64,000 nucleotides of DNA. Origin: Armigeres subalbatus. Its lineage: Eukaryota; Arthropoda; Insecta; Diptera; Culicidae. The DNA lies in the NCBI RefSeq assembly GCF_024139115.2, contig NC_085139.1, positions 14,045,533 to 14,109,532 of the forward strand, read 5' to 3'. Under the pieces are notes generated by a model. That model was not told where the DNA came from. It saw only the letters and a list, made by a program, of their open reading frames with translations, and searched no databases. Shown in pieces: positions 1 through 10,445 of this stretch. Both the position numbers and the translations under genes were made by a program. Each line of letters begins with the position of its first letter. The stretch's first letter is position 1.

Positions 1-839
1 TGTATAATGTATTAGCAATTTTATATATTTCTTTGTTTGATAAATCGGGATACTTTGGTTTGATACATCTGAAAATTTCGCTTAGAGTTGAGTGAAATCG
101 CTCTACGATTCCATTCACCTCACTATGATCTGATGGCGTGTAGTAGGTTTCGACGTTAAGTCTTTGAAGAAGACCACGTATTTCTATAGATTTTAGGGCA
201 ACTTCATTATCGCACACGATCATCTTTGGTGTGCCATAACTTGTGAGTAGTTTAGTGATACCCCTTTTTATATCTGGGATAGACCGAGATTTTACCGGAA
301 TAAGTATAGCGTAGCGCGACAATTTATCTACACCAGAAATAAAATGATTTGGGCTGGATATGAATATATCCACATGCAAAATATCGAGAGGTCTAGTTGG
401 GGTAGGTGTATATGCAAATTTGACCCTATAGGGGTTCCTCTCGTATTTGTTTTCTAAACAAATATGACACATATTTACAAAAGATGTTACCTTCGATTTC
501 ATTTTAGGGAAGTAGAAACCTTTCTTGATGGGTTATCGTCTATTCCACGGTGGGCTCTGTCATGCGTTTCCTCTATTATCGAATTCTGGTCTTCTATTGT
601 CACTATATCCTGCAATAATTTCTATGTTAGTAAGATTTTAAAGCATTTTGAACGGGAACAATGATTTTTGAATGTAATTTGAAGGATATTTAGCCATTCT
701 TCCGGGCAGAGAATAGCATTTACTCGCGAAAGGTTCATGTAATCCTTAAATATCTTCACTGCTGTAGGGACTCCAAAGGTTACCCTCGTTATCGTCCTTC
801 TTTGGATTCCTGAAAATATAGTCTCAAGTTCTTCGTTAT
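1..839 (-). pseudogene. Ty3/gypsy integrase region of pol, broken and cut by the window edge
   Basis: Read on the minus strand this continues the pol gene of the element at 840-4572 and encodes an integrase, which inserts retroelement DNA into the genome. Visible marks are an N-terminal zinc-finger region with His residues near 560-580 and a CHIC pair near 460-470, then the catalytic core with LHVDIF near 370, VCDNE near 220 and the Glu-containing block SEVNGIVERFHSTL near 85-125. The frame is broken: a stop closes the upstream ORF at 840, a TAG falls near 625, and the frame shifts near 520-545, between the HRG and FYFP blocks. The C-terminus and 3' LTR lie beyond position 1. This is a dead copy; the class is clear, the lineage (mdg1/17.6-like) less so. 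Confidence 0.85.
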
Positions 840-1682
840 TTACATTACATCTCCCCTTTTTATAAAAATTTGGTTACTGAAATAATTTAAAGGTTTTTCC
901 GTCATTTGTATGTAACCTGTATTGTCGGATGTTGCCGAATGGACTGTTTCATTATCGCTCTCGTCATTTTCATCATCAGAGGATGATGAGGTTTCTTGCT
1001 GTTGTTGTTCATTTGCATTTATCTCAGGTTTGATTCGAGATAAACCATCGGCGACGACATTTTGCTTGCCAGGCCGATATTTAATCTCATAGTTAAACTG
1101 CTCTAAACGTAGCTTCATTCTTATGAGTCTATCGTTCGAGGTTTTGAGGTTTAATGCGTATGTTAGAGGCTTATGATCGGTGTAAAGGGTAAACTTACTA
1201 CCGAACAAATAAGGCCTGAAATATTTACACGCCCAATCTATGGCCAAAAGTTCCTTCTCGATAGCCGAGTAGTTCTCTTCGGTCTTAGTTAAGGTGCGTG
1301 AAGCGAAGGCTACAGGCTTGTCTTGCCCAATGGGGCCTTGCGACAATACCGCTCCTAATGCGTAATTCGAAGCATCTGTAGTTAATACAAATGGCTTCGA
1401 TAAATCTGCATATTGTAGTACATGACTACTAGACAATATTCTTTTGCAACGCTCGAAGGTTGAAACAAATTCGGGGGTATGCCTGATTGTTTCCCCTTTG
1501 CGAAGTTGCTGAGTTAGGGGTTTCGCAATTTTCGCGAAATCCTTGATGAATTTTCCATAGTATCCTATTATTCCAAGGAACCCCTTGAGTTCCTTTTCGT
1601 TTCTAGGTATAGGCCATTCTTGGATAATCTTAATTTTGTCTGGGTTGGGTCTAACTCCTTCAGGGGTTACGACGTGTCCCAA
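840..1682 (-). pseudogene. Ty3/gypsy pol: end of RT connection and RNase H domain
   Basis: This 280-codon frame carries the end of the RT (GFLGIIGYYGKFI near residues 35-47) and a Ty3-type RNase H, which degrades the RNA strand during reverse transcription. The acidic residues are visible: D103 in TTDASNYALGAVL, the Glu pair of EKELLAI near 142-144, D169 in LYTDHKPLTY and D212 in VVADGLSR. A Gln/Ser/Asp/Glu-rich linker follows (residues about 225-250). It is in a different frame from the RT part at 1667-3106; the LGH block that normally continues the RT palm is split between the two frames, so one base has been lost near 1690-1697. The stop at 840 detaches the integrase. Once part of one pol polyprotein, it is now non-functional. 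Confidence 0.9.
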
Positions 1683-3106
1683 GAAAGCGACTTCTTTTGT
1701 AAGAATTCACATTTATCAATCTGAATTTTCATGTTGAATTCTCTAAGAGTTTCCAATATCATTTTCAAATTTTGTAAGTGTTCTTGGAGGCTAGTTGAAA
1801 AGATGATAATATCATCCATATATACTAGACAGCGAACGCCAACGTGTTTTCTGAGGATGTTATCCATCACTCTCTGGAACGTTGCAGGGGCGTTCTTCAA
1901 GCCGAAAGGCATTCGGACAAACTCGTAGTGTCCACCATCGACACTGAAGGCTGTTTTCCGTATGTCTTTCTGATCAATCTGGATCTGGTGGAACCCGGAG
2001 GCCAGATCTAAAGTAGAAAAGTACTGGCATTTCCCAAGTTTATCCAAGATCTCCGTGATGTTTGGGATTGGGTATTTATCATCTATCGTCTTGCTGTTCA
2101 GCTTACGATAGTCGATAACCAATCTCCACTTTTGTTTGCCAGAAGCATCAAGCTTCTTTGGCACGACCCATATGGGCGAGTTGTAGGGACTATCCGAATG
2201 TTGGATAATTCCTTGAGTCAACATTTTGTCTACCTGTCGCTGGACCTCCTCTCTATGGCAGAAAGGGTAGTGATATGTTTTAGAATAGACAGGAAGTTCA
2301 TCCTGTGTGTTTATATGGTGACGAATCGCACTGGTGAAAGTTAGTTCTTCGTCTTCGTTGAAGAAGATATCGGAAAAGTCATTTAGAAGTTTGAGGAGCT
2401 TAGGTTTCTCCTCACTATTCAAATGATGGTGTCGTATCTTTTCGATATGAGATTTATTCGCCTGAATGTTTGGTTTTGATTTTGAAGTGATAGCTTCGAA
2501 ATTGTTTACCTCTACATTGAGAGCGTCTCCAAGACTAATCTCTTTGGTTTCGCTATCAAAATTATGGATTAGTATCTTGGCTTTGCGATTCTTACTGGTA
2601 TAAACTCCAGCTAAGATATATACTTTAGGTAGTAATTCGACCTCTTCCTCTAGGAGGAAATCGCCATCCGAACTGGATGTTGGTATAAAGATAGCCTTGG
2701 TCTCGTTTGCATTAAGGTTTATCACCTCTGGATATTTTTTGTGAAGAGGTTTCGACGTGAAGCCGATTTTCAGCACATCTTTTGCTGTGTCTATAACAGC
2801 CCCTAATGACCTCAAGGATTCGTATCCTATCAGTCCATGGAAGAAGTTGTGAAACTCAAACAGGAAAAATCGTTGAAGTGGAAGGTTGTCATCATGGACC
2901 ATGAACGGGTTTAAATATGTAAATTTGTCAACAATACACGTACCACTTATGTTGGTGATTTTGTGTTTTGCACCAATCCCAACACTATTTGATGAGACCA
3001 ATTTCGGTGAGATGTAATTTTTATTGGCACCTGTGTCAATAAGAAATTTAATCACACCAAATTTGGATGATTTAACTATTATGTATGGCAGAAAATTGTT
3101 AGTCAT
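1667..3106 (-). pseudogene. Ty3/gypsy pol: aspartic protease and reverse transcriptase
   Basis: The 479-codon frame begins with a retropepsin-like protease, active-site triad DTG at residues 24-26 (FLIDTGANKNYIS), which cuts the Gag-Pol precursor. The reverse transcriptase follows: WRLVIDYRKLNSKT, the fingers/palm block STLDLASGFHQI, FGLKNAPATFQRVM, and the catalytic YMDD at 429-432. Its ATG overlaps the end of gag (3103-3106, TGA/ATG overlap in another frame), so Pol was probably made by frameshifting or reinitiation. The frame leaves the conserved reading at about residue 470 and stops at 1667, a one-base deletion relative to the RNase H frame next door. Domain order PR-RT-RH-IN on the minus strand is that of Metaviridae-type (Ty3/gypsy) elements. 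Confidence 0.92.
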
Positions 3107-4572
3107 TCCTCCTGGGGAATGTCCAGAGCTGTATGAAAATTTAGGTTTTCACCTTCGGTGTGTGGTTCAAGATTTTCAATCGGAATATTACTTGAATATT
3201 CCTCATGAGTCAATTGTTCGTGTGCAGGCTCATACCCAGGGAATTGATTTTCATAGTATTCGTTGTTTGGTTGCTCGTATGGATTGTAAGAAGATTCGTG
3301 GTGATGAATAGCACTGACATGCTGAGGATTCTGATTCTGATGAGGATTTTGTCTCGTTTGTTGAGATATAGCTTCTGCTTTAATTGGGAGTCTACCTTGT
3401 TGTGGATTGAAGCGATTATTTTGCTGTGGGAAAAAGTTACTTCGGTTATTTTGCGGAAGAGCAAAATTACCCCTATATTGCATATTTTGGTTATACCCTC
3501 TGTTTTGATTATTGTTATAGCTCTGATATGGAGGTCTACCGAAATTATGATCAAATCTTTGATGTGGATTTTGGAGTTTATTAGAATACCCTCCTTGGAA
3601 TGGTGGTTTATTAGAAGTATGAGTCGGAAGTTTGGGAGATTGCCTCGAAAATTTTTCTTTCTTCCGTTGAGCAGCATTATATTGCGCAGACGCGTTTTGG
3701 AAAGCTGCTAGTAGGGTATTAGGACAGGTTGCTCGTGTGAGCATGGAATATGGTTCATTTAAAATATCTATGAAAGAACTCATAATCATATTTTCGTAAC
3801 TCTGGGAGAGAGTTGGAACACAGTGTTTTGTAGCACTATCAAGTGCTAACTTATCAATTATGTCGGATAATAGTTCCTGACATTCATTATAGAAGTCTGT
3901 AATGGTTCTTGCATTTTGTTGTAAGTAGGCAATTTGTGAAACGAGACCACATAGGTCTCTTTTGTCGCCGAAATATTCGGTGAGCACCTTTTTTATTGCA
4001 TCCCACTCACAAGCGGTATGCCTCGATACGAGCGCTTGACTTGCTTCATCAATAATTTTATCTCTTATTACGCTCGCCCATAGTGGCATCACAGAATCAA
4101 TCTCCGCTTGGGTTGAGCATAAACCTTTTGCGTATTCGAGCTTCTTTTCTACAGAAGCGATCCATGCAGATAAAGTTTTCTTATCACCTTTATAGGGAAC
4201 GATTAACTTAATCGACTCCGGGACACGAGATGTGTCAAAAGAAGAAACCCTGTTTGTCACTACTGCCGTTCCAGATGGTCCGGCTTCTATGGCATCATGC
4301 CTGTCTCGTATCAGCGAGGCTATTTGCAGCCTTTGCTGTTCGAGTTGCGCAGCTAGCTGCTCAATCGTATTGCGTGGGCCATCGTCTTCGTCGATGTCAC
4401 GCCCTTGCGAAAGTGAGGCGATTTGCGACCTCTGTTCTGCAAGTTGGACTGTGAGCTGCTCTATTTGGCGTGATAGCTCTTCAGTCATATTTCTAGTTAT
4501 CATACACTGGTTTGCAATTAGAATTTTCTTATCAAAATTGTCTCCTGCACCACTGGTCAAAAATATTTTCAA
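3103..4572 (-). CDS. Ty3/gypsy Gag, Asn/Gln-rich, no zinc knuckle
   Basis: This uninterrupted 489-codon frame encodes the particle protein of the retroelement. Residues about 30-90 hold two near-identical coiled-coil segments (EQLTVQLAEQRSQIASL and EQLAAQLEQQRLQIASL), a short internal duplication. A capsid-like helical region follows from about 120 (LIVPYKGDKKTLSAWIASV) to about 300. The C-terminal third is very rich in Asn, Gln, Pro and Tyr. I see no CCHC zinc knuckle, which fits the mdg1-like gypsy lineages whose Gag lacks one; RNA binding may rest on the Arg/Asn-rich tail. Gag stays open while pol has several breaks, so the copy is old but not ancient, or Gag was lucky. The first ATG at 4572 is taken; an internal Met near residue 29 is an alternative. 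Confidence 0.85.
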   Translation of the reverse strand: MKIFLTSGAGDNFDKKILIANQCMITRNMTEELSRQIEQLTVQLAEQRSQIASLSQGRDIDEDDGPRNTIEQLAAQLEQQRLQIASLIRDRHDAIEAGPSGTAVVTNRVSSFDTSRVPESIKLIVPYKGDKKTLSAWIASVEKKLEYAKGLCSTQAEIDSVMPLWASVIRDKIIDEASQALVSRHTACEWDAIKKVLTEYFGDKRDLCGLVSQIAYLQQNARTITDFYNECQELLSDIIDKLALDSATKHCVPTLSQSYENMIMSSFIDILNEPYSMLTRATCPNTLLAAFQNASAQYNAAQRKKEKFSRQSPKLPTHTSNKPPFQGGYSNKLQNPHQRFDHNFGRPPYQSYNNNQNRGYNQNMQYRGNFALPQNNRSNFFPQQNNRFNPQQGRLPIKAEAISQQTRQNPHQNQNPQHVSAIHHHESSYNPYEQPNNEYYENQFPGYEPAHEQLTHEEYSSNIPIENLEPHTEGENLNFHTALDIPQEE

Positions 4573-4912
4573 AAGTTAATACTCTCACACACGAGTACGC
4601 ACACAATTTCTCTTACACACTCTTTTAGAATTTTATTTAATGATTCGACAATGCCTTTGTTCTATTAAAATTGCCGCACACTTAATTACACAATTATTAA
4701 ATAATTCGATTTCGATTTTAATTTCATTAAATTTGTCACACACTTGATTATACAATTATTGAATTATTCGACTGCGCCTTCGTTTTCTTAAATTTACCGC
4801 ACACTTAAATACACAATTATTAAATGATTTGATTACGATTGTTACTTTGTTAAATTCGTTACACACTTGATAACACAATTATTTAATTATTCGACTGCGC
4901 CTTTTCACTTAT
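4573..4912 (-). repeat. Element leader with about 61-bp tandem repeats
   Basis: Upstream of gag the untranslated leader holds four to five degenerate copies of a roughly 61-bp unit. The shared core ACACAATTATTAAAT... recurs near 4689, 4752, 4813 and 4874, with a weaker copy near 4630. Alternate copies are more alike (the TTCGACTGCGCCTT block at about 4768 and 4890), so a two-unit, about 122-bp period is overlaid. It lies between gag and the probable LTR. Confidence 0.75.
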
Positions 4913-5420
4913 TAAATGTAGGAAAACTTAACTTACGGTTTTTTCGCGATAAGCCGTCGCGGGTGGATGAGTTGTGCTATTCCGGCACTTATGATGGGAT
5001 GATGGAAGCGGGCCTCTCTAGTCGTTGTCTCCGGTGCTCCAGATGGAAATCGTCGCAATTCCTCAATAATCCGTTGGGGATGTGTCCTTCCAGAGACGAT
5101 ATGCTGTCGTTCTTTCAGTTCACGGGCGAAATCACTTCACTTTTGCACAAGACGCGACTAGAGAAATCCTACCGACCTAAGCCAGTTACGGGTAGGGACT
5201 TCGGGAGACGTTTTTTAAAAACTAACTCCGATGTGTACGCGGTTAATATCTAGAACAGACTCATTTATTGCAAATCAAATGAATTGTACAAAGGCCTCAC
5301 GTCCCTAGCTAATGTTCCCTAACTTGAGTTAAAGACGCTAACGTAGCGAAATAAGACCTCGCCGTCCGGTGAAGTGTGGTTTGTGCTGTGTTGGCGACAC
5401 ATGGGTCGTCAACATGATGA
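4913..5420 (-). mobile_element. Probable 5' LTR and primer-binding zone of the gypsy element (ends uncertain)
   Basis: By position this should hold the 5' LTR. On the minus strand a sequence starting TGTCGCCAACACAGC (about 5402) runs through an AATAAA at 5269-5264, the expected poly(A) signal of an LTR. I could not prove ends because the 3' LTR is outside the window, and I did not find a convincing primer-binding site. Short ORFs here are chance. Confidence 0.4.
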
Positions 5421-5564
5421 CTGCAGGGTTATGGTTTCAGGTCTGATGACTCAATGCAGCTAAAAAGGATGATAATTGTTGTTGTTGCTGTTGAATGATT
5501 TTTATCCGTTCTTTGATGTCTTCTATACTGGGGATAGATGGTTGCTGATCGATTCCGTTTGTAA

Positions 5565-5566
<2 letters not shown>

Positions 5567-5599
<33 letters not shown>
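5567..5599. repeat. (TA)n microsatellite
   Basis: An uninterrupted TA run of about 16 units. Confidence 0.97.
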
Positions 5600-5601
<2 letters not shown>

Positions 5602-6597
5602 TTGGAGTGAAATTCATCAATCCACTTGGAAAATAAAAAATCTCATGATGACAGAATACGAACCAAACCGAACTCCTAAAACTGGGGTGGCATTGCGAAC
5701 CTCGACTCGAAACGAGCAAACCATGCAAACAGTCATATGGAAGAGCTGTTGAAAAGAGACGCGCAGTGAGGCCCCTGGTTTATTTCACAAAAAAAAAACT
5801 ATTTTTTGTTTTGTAAAAAGAACTTCTAAATGTAGATTATCCGTTGAACCTGTAAACCTAATATATATAATTATATTATTTAATATAATTCAACAGGACA
5901 TAAAGTATTGGAGTGTATGTCATGGCATGTCTAGTGTCATGTAACACATACACACACACATGAGCAATCTCTTGTCGAATTACAATTCATGAGCATATTT
6001 TTGTTTACAAGCGTCATTTTGCATTGGCCAAAAATAATTCAACTTTACCATTTTCTTTATTTATTTTTAAAGTTTTTAAAATCAAAGCCACAATTTTATC
6101 ATTTTACAGCAATAGAATTGTACTTCTGCCATCTTCGTCCATACAATCGTAAAAAATGAAGAAATATTCTTAAAGACGACATTCAGAAAGGTTTGGTGAA
6201 AAATGGATTTCCACTGGTAAAATCGTTCCCGACAGTTTTGGATTGGATTGGAAAGAGTTACTGCAGATGTTCAAGTAGAATTGTTACAAAAACCGATTTT
6301 TTTACGAAGTTTGCTATAGTAGAAAAGGTTGCATTGAATCAGGGAAGTGACAAACAGAGTTCCAACACCACTAGAAAGAGTGCTCTTGTCTTGTCTTGTC
6401 CTAATACAGGCACAGACAGTATTGAAAAGCATCCTGGAAATGTCGGTTGTATTTCCAAGCATTTTCTTTTCAACATTAATATTTGCAGCACATCATGAAT
6501 ATGACTCAAATATTAAATCGGCCCAGCCCACCATACAAGCTTGAATTGGGAGATAATTCATAACTCATCGGCAATCAGATTATTCAGTAATTATTAT
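5600..6597. other. AT-rich non-coding stretch
   Basis: No gene is recognised. It holds a short CA-rich tract (about 5948-5960) and A/T runs. Short ORFs at 6193-6544 have no recognisable domain. Confidence 0.6.
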
Positions 6598-6648
6598 TAT
6601 CGTCTTTATTTAAGAGGTTTTCAGCCCTTGGCTGGCTCACCTCTGAAG
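6598..6648 (-). mobile_element. 3' terminal fragment of a non-LTR retroelement (copy 1 of 4)
   Basis: On the minus strand this reads GAGCCAGCC...GGGCTGAAAACC... and ends in an AATAAAGAC-type terminus. The same about 45-bp terminus recurs at 25596-25647, 40393-40434 and 43543-43592, always minus strand. An AATAAA-bearing end abruptly joined to unrelated flanks fits severely 5'-truncated LINE (or LINE-tailed SINE) copies. Confidence 0.6.
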
Positions 6649-7173
6649 ATTCAGTAATGAATAACATGATGAACGAAGAATTTGAATTCACAAAAGGAAG
6701 AAACGGGGACAACCGTTCCACATTTAGGAGGTATATGCAAAGATGACGTTGGGAGTGACATTGCTAAGAAGATTAGTGTCACTGCTTGCTGATACAACTT
6801 CCAGTGATGGGACATAGGTGTTTCTCCCACTCACATATGTCCTGGCTCTTAGGCCTAGGTTCAAGCGCCATTACACCCAATATTTTTTACACGGTATGTA
6901 TTTTTCAATTTCCCGCTTAACCTGATTTTTCACAAATTTTTAAATACCACCTGAATTTTCTTTGATTTTTTGTGATTTTTTCATGGGGTTAACTCATAGT
7001 TGGGTGGGTGTATTAGCTCTCTGAAACAAGATGGAGTAAAATAAAATAAAATAGAATGAAATAAAATCAGATAACAAAATTTACAAACCTTGCTCACATA
7101 TTATCAGCAATGACCAGGGATTGAATCCTAAAGAGAATTAACAAGTCTCTCACTTATCATCTCTGTATACATA
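6649..7173. other. Non-coding stretch with a weak tRNA-like B box
   Basis: No gene is seen. GGTTCAAGCGCC near 6852 resembles a Pol III B box and could mark SINE debris, but no A box was convincing. Confidence 0.4.
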
Positions 7174-7175
7174 TA

Positions 7176-7388
7176 GGGGAAATGTTCCGATCTCAATCTC
7201 ACTGTACATATATCCATCTCATCGCTAAACAAAGAAATACGGCACCAAATTCGTCGCTTTTTTGTCAACATGCGTGCTCACTGCTGAAAAAAATCACAAA
7301 AATAGTAAACAAACCAAATTTCTTTCCATTGCTTTGTTTTCGATGGGATTGAAATAGGAGCTATGTGACGAAGTGGCGAACCGTTCCC
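7176..7388 (-). mobile_element. TA-flanked small inverted-repeat element (MITE), full copy
   Basis: The ends read TA-GGGGAAATGTTCC and ...GAACCGTTCCC-TA, short imperfect inverted repeats next to TA, the target of Tc1/mariner-type transposases. A second, partial copy in the opposite orientation lies at 33015-33175: the internal blocks GTCAACATGCGTGCTCACT and TTTGGTTTGTTTA match clearly. It has no ORF and is non-autonomous. Confidence 0.75.
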
Positions 7389-7525
7389 TACCATGTGTTG
7401 CATACCGCGAGAGACTTTTTTCGCAAGCTGTCATGATAGAGAACTCATTCGGGAGACTATACCCCATGATAAATTTCTTTTAGAAAGCTCCAAATGCGGG
7501 AGGGAGCACTGGCTCTTATGCACTT

Positions 7526-7653
7526 ATGGGGGTCCGTTATTTTCTTACGCACCATGTAAATAAAAAATCATTTGTATGGAAAAAATCTTACATGGGGGGA
7601 GAGGGGGTCGAAAAACCCAGAAAAAATGCTTACGTAATATGAGTACGACCCCC
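7526..7653. mobile_element. Palindromic MITE of the 'TTACGTAA' type
   Basis: GGGGGTCCGTTATTTTCTTACG at the left pairs imperfectly with CTTACGTAATATGAGTACGACCCCC at the right. The right half recurs at 46747-46828. It belongs to the same style as the elements at 25831, 26724, 52080 and 63325: G-rich middle, TACAAAAAGTGTGA-like core, and TACGTAA near each end. Confidence 0.6.
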
Positions 7654-8269
7654 AACATGAAATGAAATGAAATGAACGAAAACAAAGCGAGAATCACCAT
7701 TTTTCTGTGGGGGCTGCCTATCCGATTCTGTTTTTTCGCACTTGTATACAAGTTTGATAAATTTGTTATCATGGCTTGTTATGATTCGGAACAGTTTTTG
7801 TCTCTCTTTTATCGTTGTTCGTTATCTATTGAGAGCGATTTCTGCAAACCCTGGCAATGACACTGATTTGTTCCACCATACAACTAGTCAAAATAATACA
7901 ATTTTTATAGTAAAATTATCAATTTAGTGAGTCGCCATTAACCCTCAAACTGCCGGGACGAATCTTGACAACTTAAAACAGCTCGTTCTCGGTCAATTTT
8001 CTACTAAAATGCAAGCGGTTTCAACTGTGATCAAGGGGAATAGCAGTTCCAGCATGTAGATGGGTAGAATGGCCAGGATGACCCCCCCTCTTTAAGAAGG
8101 GGGAGTTTTGAAGTGTGGCATAAGTCATTTTTTGAGCAAATGTTTAGTATTTTGAAACTTTTAACGTCATAACAGGTATTTTAGTATAAGTAAATAATGG
8201 TCAATATGAATGGTTGACAACAATGGCCAAATAGACATAAATTGACCTCCGGATGACCTCCTAATAGGT

Positions 8270-9095
8270 TCCGGAAACCCGGAATATCCGGTATAAAAGG
8301 CCAGCATAGAATCACCGAACATATCGGTCTACCGACAACTCAAACTTATCAGAATCTCATAGGTAACTTAGAAAACGCCATAGTTTCTTGGTAGGGTGAA
8401 ACTGGCCATGCAATGGCCACGAAACAGGTTCCGGAAACCCGGAATTTCCGGTAAAAAATGGCCAACATAAAACAACAAAACAAATTAGGCTTCCGACACC
8501 TCAAACTTCTCAGAATCTCATAAGTAACTTAGAAAACGTCATACTTTTTCAGTAGGGTAGAACTAGCCATGCAATGGCCACGGAACAGGTTCCGGAAACC
8601 CGAAATTTCCGGTACAAAAGGCCAAGATAAAACTACATATCAAATTAGGCTTCCAATACCTAAAACTTCTCAGAATCTCATGAGTAATTTAGAAAATGCC
8701 TTAGTTTCTTGATAGGGTAAAACTGGCCATGCGATGGCCACGGAACAGGTTCCGGATACCCGAAATTTCTGGCACAAAAGGCAAACATAAACCTACATAA
8801 CAAACTTGTCTTACGAAACCTCAATCCTCTTATAATCTGATGACTTACCCAGAAAACGCCTTAGTTGCTTTGTAGGGTAAAACTGGCGGTGCGATGACCA
8901 CGGAACAGGTTCCGAAAACCCGGAATTTCCGGTAAAAAATGGCCCACATGAAACTACAAAACAAATTAGGCTTCCGACACCTCAAACTTCTTAGAATCTC
9001 ATATGTTACTAATAAAACGCCAAAATTTTTCAGTAGGGTAGAACTGGCCATGCGATGGGCACGGAACAGGTTCCGGAAACCCGGAATTTCCGTAC
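8270..9095. repeat. 160-bp tandem array, left arm of the foldback
   Basis: AACAGGTTCCGG recurs at 8422, 8584, 8744, 8904 and 9065, a period of 160-162 bp. Each unit holds ATGGCCACGGAACAGG, a mirror ACCCGGAATTTCCGGT, CAAATTAGGCTTCC and CTCAGAATCTCAT blocks. Confidence 0.9.
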
Positions 9096-9722
9096 ACACG
9101 TACTGCTTGTTACGGGCTTCTCGAATCTATTCCGTTGTCATCACTTGGCCAGTTTTACTCTACCAAGGAACTAAGACGTATTCTGGATTACTTAAGATGT
9201 TCTGAGAAGTTTGAGGTGTCAGAAGACTTATTTGTATTGTAGTTTTATGTTGGCCTTTTTTACCGATGATTCAGGTTTCAAACATTTTCCATGGTCATCC
9301 CATGGCCAGTTCTACCCCAGCAGAAAACAATGCTAAAAACTATGGCATTTTCTTAGTTACTCATGAGATTTTGAGAAGCTTAAGGTATCGGAAGACTGAT
9401 TTGTTTTGTAATTCAACGTTTGCCTTTTGTACCGGGAATATCGGGTCTCCGGAACCTATACCGTGGCCCTTCTAAAAAACTTAGACGTTTTCTAGATTAC
9501 TCATGAGAATCTGAGAAATTTGAGGTGTCGGAAGCCTGATTTGTTTTGTATTGTTTTTTTTACCGGAAATCCCGGGTTTCTGGAACCTGTCCCACGGCCA
9601 TCAAATGGCCAGTTTTACCCTACCAAGGAACTATGGCGTTTTCTAAGTTACTTGTGCGATTCAGAGAAGTTTGAGGTGTTGGAAGACCGATATATTCCGT
9701 GATTCTATGTTGGCCTTTTATA

Positions 9723-9830
9723 CCTTAGTAGCACAGTTCAGATCGATTTGGTTGCAGCAACTCCAATGTGACTAGATTTAGTCGCATATAAGTCACAGTG
9801 ACCGATATGTGACAAGTGTGCTACTCGGGT
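9723..9830. mobile_element. About 108-bp MITE inside a satellite unit
   Basis: GTAGCACA and TGTGCTAC are inverted ends, and TACC appears on both sides of the break in an otherwise regular unit, suggesting a 4-bp duplication. Its absence from neighbouring units shows it is an insertion. Confidence 0.55.
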
Positions 9831-9869
9831 ACCGGATATTTCGGGTTTCCGGAACCTGTTCGGTGATCA

Positions 9870-10172
9870 TCCGGAGGTCAATTTATATCTATTTGGCTAT
9901 TGATGTCGACCATTCACATTGACCATCAATTACTTATACTAAAACATCCGTTATGATGATGAGTTCAGAATACTAAACATTTGCTCTAAAAATGACAATT
10001 CAAAACTCCTCCTCTAAAAGAGGGAGAGTCATCCTGAGCATTTTACCCATCTACTTCCTGGAACTACTATTCCCCTTGACCACAATTGCAACCGCTTGCA
10101 TTTTATTTAGTAGAAAATTGACCGAGAACGAGCTGTTTCAAATTGTCAAGATACATCCCGGCAATTTGAGGG
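9870..10172. mobile_element. Internal second right terminus of the TTAA foldback
   Basis: This repeats the element's right subterminal region (GGTCAATTTATATCTATTTG... to ...CATCCCGGCAATTTGAGGG), ending GAGGG-TAAAA where the outer copy has GAGGG-TTAA. It shows either that one copy once ended here or that a right end was duplicated. Confidence 0.75.
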
Positions 10173-10254
10173 TAAAAAGAAACCTTGAAAAAAAATATGT
10201 TACCTAATTGTCAATTCATTCATCTAATCTGAGCACCAGCATTTTTAGCGTTTT

Positions 10255-10445
10255 TGGTTCATTGGGGCACTCCTTAGCGGTGCGGCAAGATGCACGACTA
10301 CAAAGCAAGACCATGCTGAGGGTGGCTGGGCTCGATTCCCGGTTCCGGTCTAGACTATTTTCGGATTGGAAATTGCCTCGACTTCTTTGAGCATAAAAAT
10401 ATCATCATGTTAGCCTCAGGATAAACGAAGAAGAAGAAGAAAGAA
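10255..10445 (+). mobile_element. tRNA-derived SINE (copy 1 of a family of 3)
   Basis: A tRNA-like head (GCGGTGCGGCAAGATGC, then B box GGCTCGATTCCC) is followed by a body block, CCGGTCTAGACTATTTTCGG...GCCTCGAC...GAGCAT, and a GAAGAAGAA tail. The same body occurs at 32290-32440 and 48890-49030. It resembles Aedes Feilai-type SINEs in layout; the family name is not certain. Confidence 0.75.

Noticed and set aside
8845..9702. ORFs of 60-88 codons in the foldback
   Set aside because: They shadow the 160-bp satellite on both strands and have no domain.
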